From: an uncultured Bacteroidaceae bacterium
GTDB taxonomy: Bacteria; Bacteroidota; Bacteroidia; Bacteroidales; Bacteroidaceae
Assembly (NCBI GenBank): GCA_939800445.1
Contig: CALNGU010000015.1
Span: forward strand, 1 to 36,919
Direction: 5' to 3'
Length of the DNA: 36,919 nt
In this document: piece by piece, positions 26,266-34,919 of the stretch
How the letters are laid out: the number at the start of each line of letters is the position of its first letter
How positions within the stretch are numbered: the first letter of the stretch is position 1
Made by a program: the position numbers and the translations under genes
The notes under the pieces: generated by a model
Seen by the model: only the letters and a program-made list of their open reading frames with translations
Databases searched by the model: none
Told to the model about the DNA's origin: nothing

Positions 26266-27144
26266 ATGCCTATATTCTTGCCAAAAGGACTGCCCGCAAT
26301 CAAATTGCTGGAGGAGGAAAACATTACTGCATACACCTACGACGACCTGCCCGCAGGGAAAAGTGTGGACATTGCCCTCTTGAACCTAATGCCGACAAAG
26401 GTCGAAACGGAAAGGGACATCGCACGCGCCCTCTACCACTCCAGTCCCAACGTCAAATTGTGGCTGGTGAACATCCACGGTCACACACCCAAGCACACGC
26501 CTGCCGAGCATCTGTCACGCTTCTACATCGACTCACGCAAGATGCAGGAACGCAGGTTCGACGGTCTCATAATCACTGGCGCACCAGTGGAGTTGATTGA
26601 TTTCGAGGACGTGACCTATTGGAAGGAGCTGACCGGGCTGTTCGAATGGGCAAAACCGTCTGTCAAATCCACCATTTATATATGCTGGGCTGCGCAAGCA
26701 GGCCTATACTACAACTGCTCGATAAGCAAGCATAAGCTTGACAACAAGAAGTTTGGCATCTTCCCACACCGACTGACAGACACACGCCATGCCATCACGC
26801 GCGGTTTTGACGATGTCGTTTGGATTCCTCACAGCAGGCATACGACAATCGACACCGATGCTTTGCGGAAATGCGAAAGCCTGGACATAACGCTTGAGTC
26901 GGATGACGCAGGCCCGTATATGATTGTCGGCAGCGGAGGCAAAGAGATTTACGTGACGGGACACATCGAATATTCACCACTGACTTTGGACAACGAATAC
27001 AAAAGGGACATCGCCAAAGGCCTTGACATTGCGATGCCCGTCAACTACTACCGCGACGACAACCCCGCCAATCCGCCAGTCGTGAGATGGAGGGCGCACG
27101 CGGCACTGATGTTCAGCAATTGGGTGAAATACTATCTCCTCTGA
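26266..27144 (+). CDS. metA: Homoserine O-acyltransferase, probably acetyl-specific
   Basis: MetA activates homoserine for methionine synthesis. The 292-residue product has PIFLPKGLPAIKLLEEENI, IALLNLMPTKVETE, the nucleophile Cys140 in CWAAQAGLYY, and the dyad His233/Glu235 in VTGHIEYSP. At the position matching E. coli Gly111 (TGAPLG) it has Glu109 (TGAPVE). From published work on MetA specificity, Glu there favours acetyl-CoA and Gly favours succinyl-CoA, so this enzyme is probably an acetyltransferase despite its family name. The start follows AAAGGACG by a few bases. The rlhA gene follows after 7 bases. Confidence 0.93.
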   Translation: MPIFLPKGLPAIKLLEEENITAYTYDDLPAGKSVDIALLNLMPTKVETERDIARALYHSSPNVKLWLVNIHGHTPKHTPAEHLSRFYIDSRKMQERRFDGLIITGAPVELIDFEDVTYWKELTGLFEWAKPSVKSTIYICWAAQAGLYYNCSISKHKLDNKKFGIFPHRLTDTRHAITRGFDDVVWIPHSRHTTIDTDALRKCESLDITLESDDAGPYMIVGSGGKEIYVTGHIEYSPLTLDNEYKRDIAKGLDIAMPVNYYRDDNPANPPVVRWRAHAALMFSNWVKYYLL

Positions 27145-27151
27145 TTACCAC

Positions 27152-28978
27152 ATGGACAAGCCAATAAAGATAGAACTGCTCGCACCCGCCAGAGACTTGG
27201 CGTGCGGCAAAGAAGCCATCCTCCACGGTGCGGATGCCGTCTACATCGGAGCACCTGCGCACGGGGCGCGTGCCTCGGCTGCCAATCCGATAGAGGATAT
27301 TAGGGAATTGACCGAGTTTGCTCACATCTACAATGCAAAGGTCTATGTGACGGTCAACACCATAATCTACGACAACGAGCTTGATGCGACGCGCAGGATG
27401 ATATGCGACCTCTACCACGCAGGGGTGGACGCATTGATCGTGCAGGACATGGGCATCATGGAGATGGATCTGCCGCCCATCGCCATGCACGCCAGCACGC
27501 AGGCGGACACGAGGACGGCGGCAAAAGCAAAGTTCCTCGAACAATCAGGGTTCAGCCAAATCGTCGTTGCACGCGAACTCGGCATCGGCCAAATAGCTGA
27601 AATAGCCAGCCAGGTCAACGTGCCAATCGAGGTATTCGTGCATGGTGCGCTCTGTGTCAGTTACAGCGGGCAATGCTACATCAGCCAGAAATGTTTCGCA
27701 CGGAGCGCAAACCGGGGCGAATGCGCCCAATTCTGCCGCCTGCCACTCACATTGACAGACTGCGACGGGAAAGTGATAGTGAAAGACAAGCACCTCCTCT
27801 CGCTCAAGGACATGAACCGCAGCAATGACCTTGAGGCTTTGCTCGATGCAGGGGCAAGGTCGCTGAAGATAGAAGGGAGGCTCAAAGATGCCAATTATGT
27901 CAAGAATGTCACCGCCTTTTACCGCCAGAAGCTCGATGAAATATTCGCTCGCCGTCCGGAATACAGCAAATCATCCTCTGGAAACATCCGCTTGACATTC
28001 AATCCTGATTTGAATAAAAGCTTCAACAGGGGCTTCACCAATTATTTTCCCGATGGGAGCAAAGACGGGATTTGGTCTTTTGACACGCCAAAATCATTAG
28101 GTGAATGCATCGGCAAGGTTGAGAGCGTCGGCAAAAACAGTTTCACAATCGACGGCCGCACACCGGTCAACAACGGCGACGGGCTATGCTTCATCGACAG
28201 CCATGGCGCACTCAAGGGATTCAGAGTCAACAGGGTGGATGGCAAGACAATCCATCCGCTCGAAATGCCCAAGGTTGCCAAGGGCGACAAGCTCTACCGC
28301 AACAACGACTCAATCTTCAACAAAACATTGTCAAGGGCAAGTGCCGAGCGGAGAATCGCCTTGAGCATCTGCCTGCAAGACAACGCTTTCGGCTTCACAC
28401 TATCCGCAACAGACGAAGACGACAACAGGGCTGCAATCACATTCGAGTGCGCGAAAGAACTTGCAAAGACCGACCAAAGCGAGAACATCAAGCGGCAATT
28501 ATCCAAGATGGGTGAAACGCCGTTTGAGGTGGCAAGCATGACAATCGCGCTGGACAAGGGGTGGTTCATCCCATCATCCACATTGTCAAACGCACGCAGA
28601 TCGCTTGTCGAAGCCATCATCAGCGCAAGGAAAGCAAACCGCAAACGTGAAACCAGGAAAGAGACAAAGCACACCGGATTGTCAGACAAGGCGACCACCT
28701 ACCGCGACAACATCGCCAACAGGCTTGCACGCCAATTCTATATGGAAAACGGATGCGACGACATAACGCCAGCCTATGAACTGTCAGCGGCGAAAGGGGC
28801 AACCTTGATGGAATGCAAGCACTGCATCAGGTATGCACTCGGCTATTGCACAAAAAACGGACGGCGTATGCCCTACAAAGAGCCGTTGCGCATCGTCATG
28901 CAAAATGGCAAGTCGTTCAGCCTGCGGTTTGACTGCAAGCGATGTGAGATGCTCGTCATCGACGACAGCACCAAGTGA
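27152..28978 (+). CDS. rlhA: U32 family 23S rRNA C2501 hydroxylase RlhA
   Basis: The 608-residue protein matches E. coli RlhA (YdcP) over its whole length as I recall it: LLAPARD, EAILHGADAVYIGAP, ALIVQDMGI, MHASTQADTRT, and the Cys-rich block GALCVSYSGQCYIS...GECAQFCR with Cys168, Cys175, Cys191 and Cys195, the likely iron-sulfur ligands. The C-terminal part matches too: a KHCIRYALGYC segment and LRFDCKRCEM near the end. RlhA hydroxylates C2501 of 23S rRNA using prephenate-derived chemistry. These are not peptidases despite the family name. It is downstream of metA with no gap for a new promoter. Confidence 0.9.
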   Translation: MDKPIKIELLAPARDLACGKEAILHGADAVYIGAPAHGARASAANPIEDIRELTEFAHIYNAKVYVTVNTIIYDNELDATRRMICDLYHAGVDALIVQDMGIMEMDLPPIAMHASTQADTRTAAKAKFLEQSGFSQIVVARELGIGQIAEIASQVNVPIEVFVHGALCVSYSGQCYISQKCFARSANRGECAQFCRLPLTLTDCDGKVIVKDKHLLSLKDMNRSNDLEALLDAGARSLKIEGRLKDANYVKNVTAFYRQKLDEIFARRPEYSKSSSGNIRLTFNPDLNKSFNRGFTNYFPDGSKDGIWSFDTPKSLGECIGKVESVGKNSFTIDGRTPVNNGDGLCFIDSHGALKGFRVNRVDGKTIHPLEMPKVAKGDKLYRNNDSIFNKTLSRASAERRIALSICLQDNAFGFTLSATDEDDNRAAITFECAKELAKTDQSENIKRQLSKMGETPFEVASMTIALDKGWFIPSSTLSNARRSLVEAIISARKANRKRETRKETKHTGLSDKATTYRDNIANRLARQFYMENGCDDITPAYELSAAKGATLMECKHCIRYALGYCTKNGRRMPYKEPLRIVMQNGKSFSLRFDCKRCEMLVIDDSTK

Positions 28979-29043
28979 CAAGCCCAGCACCACCGCGCCG
29001 TAGAGCATTCCACACCGCACGGTGCAGGCTTTTGCACCAAAAG

Positions 29044-29091
29044 AAACTCCGCAGACCGTCGGCATCCCGACCATCTGCGGAGTTTGTTTTT
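29044..29091. terminator. Bidirectional terminator between rlhA and secG
   Basis: AAACTCCGCAGA (29044-29055) pairs with TCTGCGGAGTTT (29074-29085), with an inner GTCGG/CCGAC stem. GTTTTTC follows on the plus strand and AAAAG precedes, so it can end both convergent units. Confidence 0.92.
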
Positions 29092-29113
29092 CGATTCGTT
29101 ATCCTACGTGATC

Positions 29114-29491
29114 TCACTCAGCCGGCTGGCTCTGCTCGGCAGGTGCTGATGACTGGGCACCAGACTCGGGGAGAGATTGCGAGGGTTGAACGTCAGGAGC
29201 AGAAATAGGATTCTGGTTACGTTCCTGCACAGCCTTTTGCTCTATCGCCGATGTGTTGCCTTGCGGAGTGCTCTTCACGACGTAAGCGGTCGCGATGCTC
29301 AACACCACCATGAAAATCGCCAATCCCCAAGTGGTTTTCTCAAGGAAATCTGTGGTCTTCCTAACGCCCATTATCTGATTGGAGGAAGAGAAACTCGATG
29401 CCAAACCTCCACCTTTTGAGTTCTGTATCAAGACTATGAGGCACATCAGGATTGATGCTATCACGAACAGGACGATTAAAAATACATACAT
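29114..29491 (-). CDS. secG: Preprotein translocase subunit SecG
   Basis: SecG is the small third subunit of the SecYEG channel. The 125-residue product has two membrane helices (about 2-21 and 55-75) and the hallmark loop LIQNSKGGGLASSFSSSNQIMGVRKTTDFLEKTTW between them, described here by position 21-55. The last 50 residues are a hydrophilic Gln/Pro/Ser tail. It starts 1 base after the TPR gene stop. Confidence 0.95.
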   Translation of the reverse strand: MYVFLIVLFVIASILMCLIVLIQNSKGGGLASSFSSSNQIMGVRKTTDFLEKTTWGLAIFMVVLSIATAYVVKSTPQGNTSAIEQKAVQERNQNPISAPDVQPSQSLPESGAQSSAPAEQSQPAE

Positions 29492-29492
29492 A

Positions 29493-30152
29493 TTACTTAC
29501 TATCTGTTTTGGAGTTAATAATCAATTGTTCCAATGTTCTGATTTGGTCTGCAAAATAAGCGTTTTTTTTCGGATATTTCAAACTAAGCTTCCTAATTAT
29601 TTCCAGAGCCTTTTCATATCGTTCTTGCTTTATGTAGATGCGTGCCAACGTTTCCGTGAAACAAGCCTCATCGATGTTGTCCTCGTCAAGCGAATAGTCG
29701 CCACCGCCGGCATCAGGATGTGCATCGGCCTCATGCGATGTCTTGACCACGGTGTCCGATGACTGTTGATGCACCGTCTTGATGGCAGGCTGGTGCGGCG
29801 GCACATCGCCGATTGCAGCCCCATCCCCGCTGTCGGTCTCGTGCGAAGATTTGCTCAGGAAAGTGTCTATCAAATCCAGCGTCCTGCTGCCCGACGGGCT
29901 GTGCACCGGTTGTTCCTCTTGCAATGGCGTCATCGCCCAGGCATAAAACCGCTTGCGGTCAGGCAGGTATATCGCATCACCGGCATCAGCACCAAGCGAT
30001 GCCGCCCCCGACATCAGGCAGGTCCGCAACCGCACCGCACGCAACGCCTGGAAATAAGGATACTCCTCAAGCACGCTTGCGGCAAAAGCCATCTCGTCAC
30101 CGTCGAGCGGGTGACGTTTGTTCACTATCGCTCCTATCTTGACTGCATCCAT
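29493..30152 (-). CDS. Tetratricopeptide-like protein of the LptE-SecG cluster
   Basis: The 219-residue product has no signal peptide. Residues 1-80 form a helical domain (DEMAFAASVLEEYPYFQALRAVRLR), the middle (about 85-150) is a Ser/Asp/His-rich, probably disordered linker, and the C-terminal 60 residues form one TPR-like helix pair (CFTETLARIYIKQERYEKALEIIRKLSLKYP). The role is not known; it sits between lptE and secG in one operon, which points to envelope biogenesis, but this is inference. Confidence 0.75.
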   Translation of the reverse strand: MDAVKIGAIVNKRHPLDGDEMAFAASVLEEYPYFQALRAVRLRTCLMSGAASLGADAGDAIYLPDRKRFYAWAMTPLQEEQPVHSPSGSRTLDLIDTFLSKSSHETDSGDGAAIGDVPPHQPAIKTVHQQSSDTVVKTSHEADAHPDAGGGDYSLDEDNIDEACFTETLARIYIKQERYEKALEIIRKLSLKYPKKNAYFADQIRTLEQLIINSKTDSK

Positions 30153-30155
30153 GGC

Positions 30156-30674
30156 TCACCAGCGTGCTACTGTGGCGTTGAATATCTGGTCCACGAGGTC
30201 ATCGACAATCTCATCTATCAATTCGTCCTGCACATCAACGAGCTGGCGGGTCGAATCGTAGTCGGCCGATGCCGAGAACTGCTGTTCGAAATCCTCCGCA
30301 TGGTTGGTGTTGTTGACAAACCTCACGTTGACGCGCACGGTGAGCGTCACCATCGAGGCCAGACCGTCGGCCTGCACCGCCTTGTTGCGTTGCGAATATT
30401 CTATGATCTCACCCGAGATATCCATGTCCCCACCCGTGTCCACCAGGTTGAGCCGTGTCTGCTGGGTGTAGATGTCGAGCAACTTCTCATTGAAGGTAAT
30501 GCCGAGAGGCGGATAGACGTAGGCCGACTGTATCGGGAAATTGTCTATCGAGATGGTGCTCACCAGGTCATAGTTTATGGATGCCCCGTTGAAACGGTAG
30601 GAAATCGTGCAAGCCGTCACCAACTGGCACAGCAAGACACAAGCGAGCAAGCGGAATTTACATTTCAATCCCAT
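30156..30674 (-). CDS. lptE: LptE-family LPS-assembly lipoprotein
   Basis: LptE plugs the LptD barrel and helps place lipopolysaccharide in the outer leaflet. The 172-residue product has a lipoprotein signal ending in LVTAC (Cys22), followed by YRFNGASINYDLVSTISIDNFP, the family's opening strands, and a C-terminal helix (VDVQDELIDEIVDDLVDQIFNATVARW). Its start overlaps the end of the sigma54 regulator by 17 bases, so the two are probably coupled. Confidence 0.85.
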   Translation of the reverse strand: MGLKCKFRLLACVLLCQLVTACTISYRFNGASINYDLVSTISIDNFPIQSAYVYPPLGITFNEKLLDIYTQQTRLNLVDTGGDMDISGEIIEYSQRNKAVQADGLASMVTLTVRVNVRFVNNTNHAEDFEQQFSASADYDSTRQLVDVQDELIDEIVDDLVDQIFNATVARW

Positions 30675-31917
30675 ATTCTTTTATTTTACGATAGAGCGTG
30701 CGCTCCGAGATGTTCAGTTCCTTGGCAGCGGCCTTACGGCGGCCGTGGTGTTTCTCCAACGCCTTTATAATCCCCTCCTTCTCCAAGTCATCAAGTGAAA
30801 GCGACGTTGATTCGAGATATTCAGGTTCCTCGATATAGTCATTGTGCCTCCCGCCACGGTCGTCATGCAAGCGGACTTGCGGCAATGACTGCGGCGCGGG
30901 CTGCACCACCCCGCCGACCGTCGCCGGATAGGCGGGCGCGGCCTCGCCAGACACCGTCCCGGGCTGCTTGCTGTCCTGGTTGCGCAGCAGGCCGCCGATG
31001 GTGTCTTTCAACTCGGCGATGTCACGCTTCATGTCCCACAGCACTTGGTAGAGTATCTCCCTCTCGCTGCCGAATGTCTTGCCGCCCGACTTGTCGTCAA
31101 GCAGGATTGGGAACATCGAGTCGGACTGCTGTTCGGGCAGATATTTGGAAAGTATCGACGCATCAATATCGCGGTTGGTCTCGATGATGGAGATTTGCTC
31201 AGTGATGTTCTTCAACTGGCGCACGTTGCCCGGCCACTTGTAGGCCTTGAGCATCTCCTGCGCATCAGGGGTGAGGCGGATGCCAGGCATCCTGTAACGT
31301 TGGGCGAAGTCGCTTGCAAATTTTCTGAAAAGCAACAGCACGTCATCACCACGGTCACGCAACGCCGGCACCCTGATAGGCACTGTGCTGAGACGGTAGA
31401 AGAGATCCTCGCGGAACCGCCCCTCGGAGATGGCCTGGGGGAGATTGACGTTGGTGGCGGCAACTATCCTCACATTGGTCTTCTCGACTTTTGACGAGCC
31501 GACCTTGATGAATTCGCCGCTCTCAAGCACCCTCAACAGGCGGGCTTGCGTCGGCAGAGGCAGTTCCCCCACTTCGTCGAGGAAGATTGTCCCGCCGTTG
31601 GCCTCATCAAAATAGCCCTTGCGCTCGCTTATCGCGCCGGTAAACGCGCCTTTCTCATGGCCGAAAAGTTCGGAATCAATCGTCCCCTCGGGGATTGCCC
31701 CGCAGTTGACCGCGATGTACGCGCCGTGCTTGCGGCTGCTGTACTGATGAATTATCTGTGGGAAACTCTCCTTTCCCACACCGCTCTCACCCGTGATCAA
31801 GACGGACAAGTCTGTCGGGGCGACTTGCATGGCAATGTCTATCGCCCTGTTCAAATCCTCGGCGTTGCCGATTATGCCGAAACGCATCTTGACCTGCTGT
31901 AAGTCCTTGCTTGCCAT
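30658..31917 (-). CDS. Sigma54-interacting AAA+ transcription activator without receiver domain
   Basis: The 419-residue activator has an AAA+ domain directly at the N-terminus: Walker A GESGVGKE (43-50), the sigma54-contact loop GAFTGA (90-95), Walker [14 protein letters not shown], and the [15 protein letters not shown] sensor region. A linker (about 260-370) precedes a Fis-type helix-turn-helix ([35 protein letters not shown], about 383-418). There is no receiver, GAF or PAS domain to gate it, so control must come from a partner, from its level, or from the linker. It leads the lptE-TPR-secG operon, which suggests envelope regulation. Its promoter box is sigma-ABfr-like, not sigma54. Confidence 0.93.
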   Translation of the reverse strand: MASKDLQQVKMRFGIIGNAEDLNRAIDIAMQVAPTDLSVLITGESGVGKESFPQIIHQYSSRKHGAYIAVNCGAIPEGTIDSELFGHEKGAFTGAISERKGYFDEANGGTIFLDEVGELPLPTQARLLRVLESGEFIKVGSSKVEKTNVRIVAATNVNLPQAISEGRFREDLFYRLSTVPIRVPALRDRGDDVLLLFRKFASDFAQRYRMPGIRLTPDAQEMLKAYKWPGNVRQLKNITEQISIIETNRDIDASILSKYLPEQQSDSMFPILLDDKSGGKTFGSEREILYQVLWDMKRDIAELKDTIGGLLRNQDSKQPGTVSGEAAPAYPATVGGVVQPAPQSLPQVRLHDDRGGRHNDYIEEPEYLESTSLSLDDLEKEGIIKALEKHHGRRKAAAKELNISERTLYRKIKEYGIEM

Positions 31918-31939
31918 TTGATGTCAATTTATCAGGTTA

Positions 31940-31970
31940 CAAAGATAGTGCAAGCATTATGCCAGTCAAA
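31940..31970 (-). promoter_or_regulatory. Promoter of the sigma54 activator-lptE-TPR-secG operon
   Basis: On the minus strand, TTTG (31970-31967) and TATCTTTG (31947-31940) are 19 bases apart, a full match to both boxes. The start is about 25 bases before the activator ATG. Confidence 0.8.
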
Positions 31971-32024
31971 ACCTGCGGGACAAAAGAAAAACAATGCAGC
32001 ACGGCGTGAAAAGTCAAGATTTAG

Positions 32025-32108
32025 CCTGCAATTATATATTTTCAGGCTTAAAATATATAAACGCAACCTAAACCTATATAGTTTTAACCTAAAAACAGAC
32101 TTTCCATC
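32025..32108. repeat. 21-bp tandem repeat array, variant core
   Basis: The conserved piece (CCT, GGCTT, CCTAAA, CCTAAA) recurs at 32025, 32046, 32067 and 32088, 21 bases apart. Cores resemble TTTAACCTAAA, and the linkers are AT-rich (attatatatttt, aatatataaac, ctatatagttt). The linker AATATATAAAC is the same as in the array at 8423, while the core differs. It fills the space between the rpmA terminator and the sigma54 activator promoter. The 328-base gap 31918-32245 holds only these three elements. Confidence 0.75.
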
Positions 32109-32182
32109 CGTCCTCCCAATCTTTTCATCAAAACATGGAGGCAACAACAGCTTGCACTGTGACGACCGGAACGCAGCGGCAT

Positions 32183-32218
32183 AAAAAAAGCAGTCATGGA
32201 CTGTGCATCCATGACCGC
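32183..32218 (-). terminator. Terminator of rplU-rpmA
   Basis: GCAGTCATGGA (32190-32200) pairs with TCCATGACCGC (32208-32218) with one mismatch, and on the minus strand TTTTTTT follows directly (32189-32183). It lies 28 bases past the rpmA stop. Confidence 0.92.
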
Positions 32219-32245
32219 CACAAATATATCTGTACCTACTATGGG

Positions 32246-32512
32246 TTATGCTTCCTCTTTTGTCTCTATGACCGAAACGACGCGACGGTCGTTGCGTGTC
32301 CTCTTGAAGCAGACGACACCATCAACCAAGGCAAACAAGGTGTGGTCCTTGCCCATACCCATGTTCACGCCAGGGAAAAATTCTGTCCCCCTTTGGCGCA
32401 CGATGATGTTACCAGCTTTGCAGGCGTTGCCCCCATATATCTTCACGCCAAGTCTCTTGCTGTGAGACTCACGTCCGTTCTTAGAACTGCCGACACCTTT
32501 TTTATGTGCCAT
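32246..32512 (-). CDS. rpmA: 50S ribosomal protein L27
   Basis: L27 (88 residues) sits near the peptidyl-transfer centre. The protein has [42 protein letters not shown], and [20 protein letters not shown]. It has no N-terminal cleavage extension as seen in Firmicutes. It follows rplU after 20 bases. Confidence 0.98.
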   Translation of the reverse strand: MAHKKGVGSSKNGRESHSKRLGVKIYGGNACKAGNIIVRQRGTEFFPGVNMGMGKDHTLFALVDGVVCFKRTRNDRRVVSVIETKEEA

Positions 32513-32532
32513 GTTCTTCTGATTTTAACTGA

Positions 32533-32850
32533 TTAAGCAATCACTTGTCTAACTCTCAACTCCGTGAATTGTTGACGGTGGCCGTTCAACTTCCTATAGC
32601 CTTTTCTTCTCTTCTTATGGAAGACAAGCACCTTGTCGCCTTTCACAAGGGGAGAAACAACCTCGCAGACTACTTTCGCGCCTTCGAGAAGTGGCAACCC
32701 GACCTTCACTTCACCGTTGTTTTCTGCCAACAACACTTTGTCGAACTCGACTGTTGAACCACCCTCGATGTCACGGATGTGGTTCACGAACAACTTTTTC
32801 CCTTCTTCTACTTTGAATTGTTGTCCTTGGATTTCTACGATTACGTACAT
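32533..32850 (-). CDS. rplU: 50S ribosomal protein L21
   Basis: L21 (105 residues) binds 23S rRNA. Signatures are [22 protein letters not shown] near the start and [28 protein letters not shown] at the end, with the basic rRNA-binding stretch. It is first in the rplU-rpmA operon. Confidence 0.98.
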   Translation of the reverse strand: MYVIVEIQGQQFKVEEGKKLFVNHIRDIEGGSTVEFDKVLLAENNGEVKVGLPLLEGAKVVCEVVSPLVKGDKVLVFHKKRRKGYRKLNGHRQQFTELRVRQVIA

Positions 32851-32933
32851 TTTTACCTTTAATCTATACGGTTATGTCCGTCGGGTGCACCGTTGATGAT
32901 GTCTTTTTCTACCCGGCTCGGAACAATCGGCTG

Positions 32934-32965
32934 CAAAATTAGATGATAATAGCATACAATGCAAA
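32934..32965 (-). promoter_or_regulatory. Promoter of rplU-rpmA
   Basis: On the minus strand, TTTG (32965-32962) and TAATTTTG (32941-32934) are 20 bases apart. The leader is about 75 bases; I see no clear ribosomal-protein leader structure in it. Confidence 0.75.
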
Positions 32966-33041
32966 CAAACGGACGACTTTTATTGTCATGTCCGCCATCG
33001 CACCGCGTCCATGACATCAGCCGATGCCGGCAAACAGTGGT

Positions 33042-33689
33042 TCACTCCTCGCCGTGCTTGGATTGGAAGTAATGGCAGATGCCTGCCAGCCCACAGTCCA
33101 TGCAACGGGGTGCACGCGCTGTGCAGACATAGCGTCCGTGCAGTATCAACCAATGGTGGGCCGTCGGTATCAGCTCCTCGGGGATGTGGCGCACGAGCTC
33201 ACGCTCGGTGGCGAGCGGTGTCTTGCTGTCATCAGTCAACCCTATGCGGTTGGCGACGCGGAAAACGTGAGTGTCAACCGCCATCGCCGCCTTGTTGAAC
33301 ACGACGGACTGGATGACATTGGCGGTCTTGCGCCCGACACCAGGCAATGAGACGAGGTCGTCAAGGTTGTCAGGCACCACGCCCCCGAAGTCTTCCACGA
33401 GCTTGCGAGCCATGCCTGACAGGTGGCGTGCCTTGTTGTTGGGATAGGAAACCGACTTTATGTAGCCGTATATGTCATCCACCGATGCTTGCGCCATGTC
33501 CTGCGGTGTCGGATAGGCGGCGAAAAGCGCAGGAGTCACCTGGTTAATCCTCTTGTCAGTGCATTGAGCCGACAGGATGACCGCCACCAGGAGTTGAAAG
33601 GGGGAGTCATAATGCAACTCGGTCTCGGCGACAGGCATCGTGGTCTTAAAGTAATCGATGACTGCGGCGTATAATTCTGACTTATCCAT
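33042..33689 (-). CDS. nth: Endonuclease III
   Basis: Nth removes oxidised pyrimidines from DNA and cuts the AP site. The 215-residue protein has the helix-hairpin-helix LPGVGRKTANV with catalytic Lys121, the catalytic Asp139 in VDTHVFRVANR, and the [4Fe-4S] loop with Cys189, Cys196, Cys199 and Cys205 in the standard C-x6-C-x2-C-x5-C spacing. Length is normal. It lies after the pheS terminator on the same strand. Confidence 0.97.
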   Translation of the reverse strand: MDKSELYAAVIDYFKTTMPVAETELHYDSPFQLLVAVILSAQCTDKRINQVTPALFAAYPTPQDMAQASVDDIYGYIKSVSYPNNKARHLSGMARKLVEDFGGVVPDNLDDLVSLPGVGRKTANVIQSVVFNKAAMAVDTHVFRVANRIGLTDDSKTPLATERELVRHIPEELIPTAHHWLILHGRYVCTARAPRCMDCGLAGICHYFQSKHGEE

Positions 33690-33717
33690 TTCACCTATAT
33701 ATTATAATAATGGTATG

Positions 33718-33752
33718 AAAAAAGGTGCGGCAAGGCAAGTCCCCGCCGCACC
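33718..33752 (-). terminator. Terminator downstream of pheS
   Basis: GGTGCGGC (33724-33731) pairs with GCCGCACC (33745-33752); on the minus strand the stem is followed by TTTTTT. It lies 28 bases past the pheS stop, before nth. Confidence 0.88.
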
Positions 33753-33779
33753 ATCTGATGCTCTAAATGACGCGGCCGC

Positions 33780-34799
33780 TCAATTGGCAGCCTCAAACTC
33801 CTTGAGGAAGCGCACGTCGTTCTCAGAAAACAACCTGAGGTCGTTAACCTGGTATTTGAGGTTGGCTATCCGCTCCACCCCCATGCCGAATGCGTAGCCA
33901 GTGTATTCCTTGCTGTCTATCCCGCAGTTCTCCAAAACGTTGGGATCGGTCATGCCACAGCCGAGAATCTCGACCCATCCCGTGCCCTTGCAAAAGGGGC
34001 AACCTTTTCCACCACAGATGTTGCACGAGATGTCCATCTCCGCACTCGGTTCTGTGAAGGGGAAGTAGGACGGACGAAGCCTAATCTTAGTCCCCTCGCC
34101 AAACATCTCTTTGGCAAATTGCAGGAGGACTTGCTTCAAGTCGGTAAAGGAAACATTCTTGTCCACATACAGCCCCTCGACCTGGTGGAAGAAGCAATGG
34201 GCGCGGTAGCTTATGGCTTCGTTGCGGTAGACACGCCCCGGACTGACGATGCGGATGGGCAATTGCGCGTGTTCCATCACACGAGCCTCGACAGATGAAG
34301 TGTGGGTGCGGAGAATAACATCAGGATGCGTCTCAATGAAGAATGTGTCCTGCATATCACGAGCCGGGTGGTCTTCGGCAAAGTTCATAGACCCGAAGAC
34401 GTGCCAGTCGTCCTCTACCTCGGGACCTTCCGCCACGCAAAAACCCATGCGGCCAAAGATGTCGATGATTTCGTTCCTGACTATCGAGAGAGGATGGCGC
34501 GTGCCGAGGCTGACCGGATAGGCCGTGCGGGTCAAGTCTATGCCTGCCGCAGCATCGTCATGCGACTCAAACGCCTCTTTCAACTCCTTGATGCGGCTCT
34601 GCACCTTGTCCTTGAGTTGGTTGAGCAGCACACCTATCTCCCTTTTCTGCTCGGGCGGGACGTTGCGGAAGTCGGCCATGAGGGCATTTATGACCCCCTT
34701 TTTGCCAAGGTACTTTATTCTCAACGCCTCCAGTTCCTCATTGTTCGCGGCACTTATCTGCCCGACCTCGTCGAGCAAACCCTTTATTTTGTCAATCAT
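33780..34799 (-). CDS. pheS: Phenylalanyl-tRNA synthetase alpha subunit
   Basis: PheS carries the catalytic core of PheRS. The 339-residue product has an N-terminal coiled-coil arm (about 1-85) that binds tRNA, motif 1 near RHPLSIVRNEIIDIFGRMGF, motif 2 GRVYRNEAISYRAHCFFHQVEGL, and motif 3 near YAFGMGVERIANLKY. Between FTEPSAEMDI and WVEILGCGM it has a CNICGGKGCPFC insert with Cys259, Cys262, Cys267 and Cys270, a likely zinc knuckle that E. coli PheS lacks. The ATG at 34799 is preferred over an upstream start because the arm begins there. No pheT is in the window. Confidence 0.96.
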   Translation of the reverse strand: MIDKIKGLLDEVGQISAANNEELEALRIKYLGKKGVINALMADFRNVPPEQKREIGVLLNQLKDKVQSRIKELKEAFESHDDAAAGIDLTRTAYPVSLGTRHPLSIVRNEIIDIFGRMGFCVAEGPEVEDDWHVFGSMNFAEDHPARDMQDTFFIETHPDVILRTHTSSVEARVMEHAQLPIRIVSPGRVYRNEAISYRAHCFFHQVEGLYVDKNVSFTDLKQVLLQFAKEMFGEGTKIRLRPSYFPFTEPSAEMDISCNICGGKGCPFCKGTGWVEILGCGMTDPNVLENCGIDSKEYTGYAFGMGVERIANLKYQVNDLRLFSENDVRFLKEFEAAN

Positions 34800-34840
34800 T
34801 GTCTTATGCTTTAATGATGTCGCACTATGTTTAACGTGCG

Positions 34841-34848
34841 CAAAGTTA
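34841..34848 (-). promoter_or_regulatory. -7 promoter element of pheS
   Basis: The minus strand reads TAACTTTG, a full -7 match, 42 bases before the pheS start. No -33 box is seen at the right distance. Confidence 0.5.
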
Positions 34849-34919
34849 ACCATTTTGCTTTAACGTGCGTCCCTTTGCCCACCATCTTTTGAGGACGGTG
34901 CGGCATCGCGCCGCAACGG

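Noticed and set aside
32998..33030. Terminator after nth (TGTCATG/CATGACA hairpin near 32986-33018)
   Set aside because: The stem has internal mismatches and no T run follows on the minus strand.
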